Source: an uncultured Neomegalonema sp. | Lineage (GTDB): Bacteria; Pseudomonadota; Alphaproteobacteria; Rhodobacterales; Rhodobacteraceae | Length of the DNA stretch: 6,562 nt | Assembly: GCA_937944035.1 (NCBI GenBank) | Contig: CALDZQ010000043.1 | Location: forward strand, 1 to 6,562 | Direction of reading: 5' to 3' | Shown here: positions 5,591 to 6,562 of the stretch, in pieces | Numbering within the stretch: the stretch's first letter is position 1 | Layout of the letters: each line of letters opens with the position of its first letter | Program-made: the position numbers and the translations under genes | Notes under the pieces: model-generated | The model's database searches: none | Seen by the model: the letters and a program-made list of their open reading frames with translations, nothing else | Told to the model about the DNA's origin: nothing

Positions 5591-6562
5591 TCAATGCGCC
5601 TCCTGCCAACTTGTGCCCTTGCCTGCATCAACGACCAACGGCGTTGAGAACTGCACCACCGGATGCGCGGCGCCCTCCATGACGCCGCGAATACTTTCGA
5701 TCAAGCGGTCGGCCTCATCTGAGGGGCATTCAAAGATCAATTCGTCATGCACCTGTAACAGCATCCGTGCCGCAAAGCCCTCGCGGACCAGCACATCAGG
5801 GATGCGGATCATCGCGCGGCGGATCACGTCGGCGGCTGTTCCCTGGATCGGCGCATTGATCGCCGCGCGCTCCTGATAACTGCGGATCGGGCCTTTGGCG
5901 TTGATTGAGGGCGTATAGATGCGCCGCCCGAACAGCGTCTCGACATAGCCATCCGCGCGGGCTTTGTCCTTCATCGCGTCCATATAGGCGCGGATGCCGG
6001 GGAATTGCTCGAAATACGCGGTGATAAACGCCTGCGCCTCGCTGCGCGGAATGCGCAGGTTCCGGCCCAGCCCGTGACCGGAGATACCGTAGATGACCCC
6101 GAAATTGATCGCCTTCGCCTGCCGCCTGATCTCCGGCGTCATCTGATCCAGCGGCACACCGAACATCGCGCTGGCGGTGGCGGCGTGGATGTCCTGCCCG
6201 TCGGCAAACGCCTGTTTCAGCGCGGGAATATTGGCGATATGGGCCAGAATGCGCAGCTCGATCTGGCTGTAGTCCAGACTGACCAGCACATTGCCGTCTT
6301 CGGCCACAAACGCCTTGCGGATTTCGCGCCCCTCCTCGGTGCGGATCGGGATGTTTTGCAGGTTCGGATCGGTCGAGGCCAGCCGCCCCGTGGACGTGGA
6401 CGCCATCGAAAACGACGTATGCACCCGTCCCGTCTCTTCGTTGATATGGTTCTGCAAGCTGTCGGTATAGGTCGATTTGAGCTTTGACAACTGCCGCCAA
6501 TCCAGCACCCGTCGCGGCAGATCGTGGATCATCGCGAGGTCTTCGAGCACATCCGCCCCGGT
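5591..6562 (-). CDS. polA: DNA polymerase I, C-terminal polymerase domain (5' part outside window)
   Basis: The reading frame is open to the right edge and gives the last 323 residues of a protein that is normally about 900 or more long. It is the family A polymerase domain, which fills gaps and replaces RNA primers during lagging-strand synthesis and repair. In order, numbered from the edge: WRQLSKLKSTYTDSL near 22-36; TGRLASTDPNLQNIPIRTEEG near 58-78 (split across the palm); motif A DYSQIELR at 97-104 with catalytic Asp97; O-helix motif B RRQAKAINFGVIYG at 146-159 with Lys150 and Phe154; QERAAINAPIQGTAAD near 230-245; and motif C VHDE with catalytic Asp273. All core catalytic residues are present. 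Phe154 is the position that is Phe in most bacterial PolA and Tyr in some phage enzymes. The 5'-3' and any 3'-5' exonuclease domains are outside the window. It is the most upstream gene of the minus-strand series and ends in TGA. Confidence 0.97.
   Translation of the reverse strand, partial: TGADVLEDLAMIHDLPRRVLDWRQLSKLKSTYTDSLQNHINEETGRVHTSFSMASTSTGRLASTDPNLQNIPIRTEEGREIRKAFVAEDGNVLVSLDYSQIELRILAHIANIPALKQAFADGQDIHAATASAMFGVPLDQMTPEIRRQAKAINFGVIYGISGHGLGRNLRIPRSEAQAFITAYFEQFPGIRAYMDAMKDKARADGYVETLFGRRIYTPSINAKGPIRSYQERAAINAPIQGTAADVIRRAMIRIPDVLVREGFAARMLLQVHDELIFECPSDEADRLIESIRGVMEGAAHPVVQFSTPLVVDAGKGTSWQEAH

Noticed and set aside
1..6562. CRISPR array, tRNA, rRNA, toxin-antitoxin or phage-defence module
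   Set aside because: No regularly spaced repeats, cloverleaf-like sequence or defence-protein motifs were seen; the coding space is filled by recognised ordinary genes.

Overview
This window most likely comes from an alphaproteobacterium, possibly a Rhodobacterales-type marine or soil organism. That placement rests on the style of the proteins (PolA tail ending in a VDAGKG...EAH pattern, a class III aminotransferase beginning MSHTLPRHS, a short NhaP-type antiporter), on GC-rich coding DNA, and on tight packing. It is an inference from recognition, not from a search.

Five genes lie head to tail on the minus strand. Read in the direction of transcription (right to left) they are: the C-terminal part of DNA polymerase I (polA, running off the right edge); a CPA1/NhaP-type Na+(K+)/H+ antiporter; a soluble PAS-like/GGDEF/EAL protein of cyclic-di-GMP metabolism; a class III PLP-dependent aminotransferase; and a DJ-1/PfpI-superfamily protein of the Hsp31 type. 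Gaps between them are about 70 to 125 bp and none holds a convincing intrinsic terminator, so some co-transcription is possible but not shown. The functions (replication/repair, cation and pH homeostasis, second-messenger turnover, amine/amino-acid metabolism, carbonyl or protein-damage stress) do not add up to one obvious pathway. This looks like ordinary chromosomal core and housekeeping sequence.

The left edge differs. Positions 1-189 on the plus strand encode the last 62 residues of an IS110/IS116/IS902-family transposase whose start lies outside the window. It runs convergently into the Hsp31-like gene with only 56 bp between the two stop codons, and the first 180 bases are about 48 % GC by hand count, visibly lower than the genes to the right. 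So the window contains the right-hand end of an insertion sequence, or of a remnant, next to a conserved gene string.

The most interesting points are the IS110-family end, the cyclic-di-GMP protein whose cyclase signature has decayed to ASSKF while every recognisable EAL phosphodiesterase catalytic residue is kept, and a pair of short palindromes in the leader of the antiporter gene. No CRISPR array, tRNA, rRNA, defence system or evident novel system was seen. No stretch longer than 300 bases lacks a gene.
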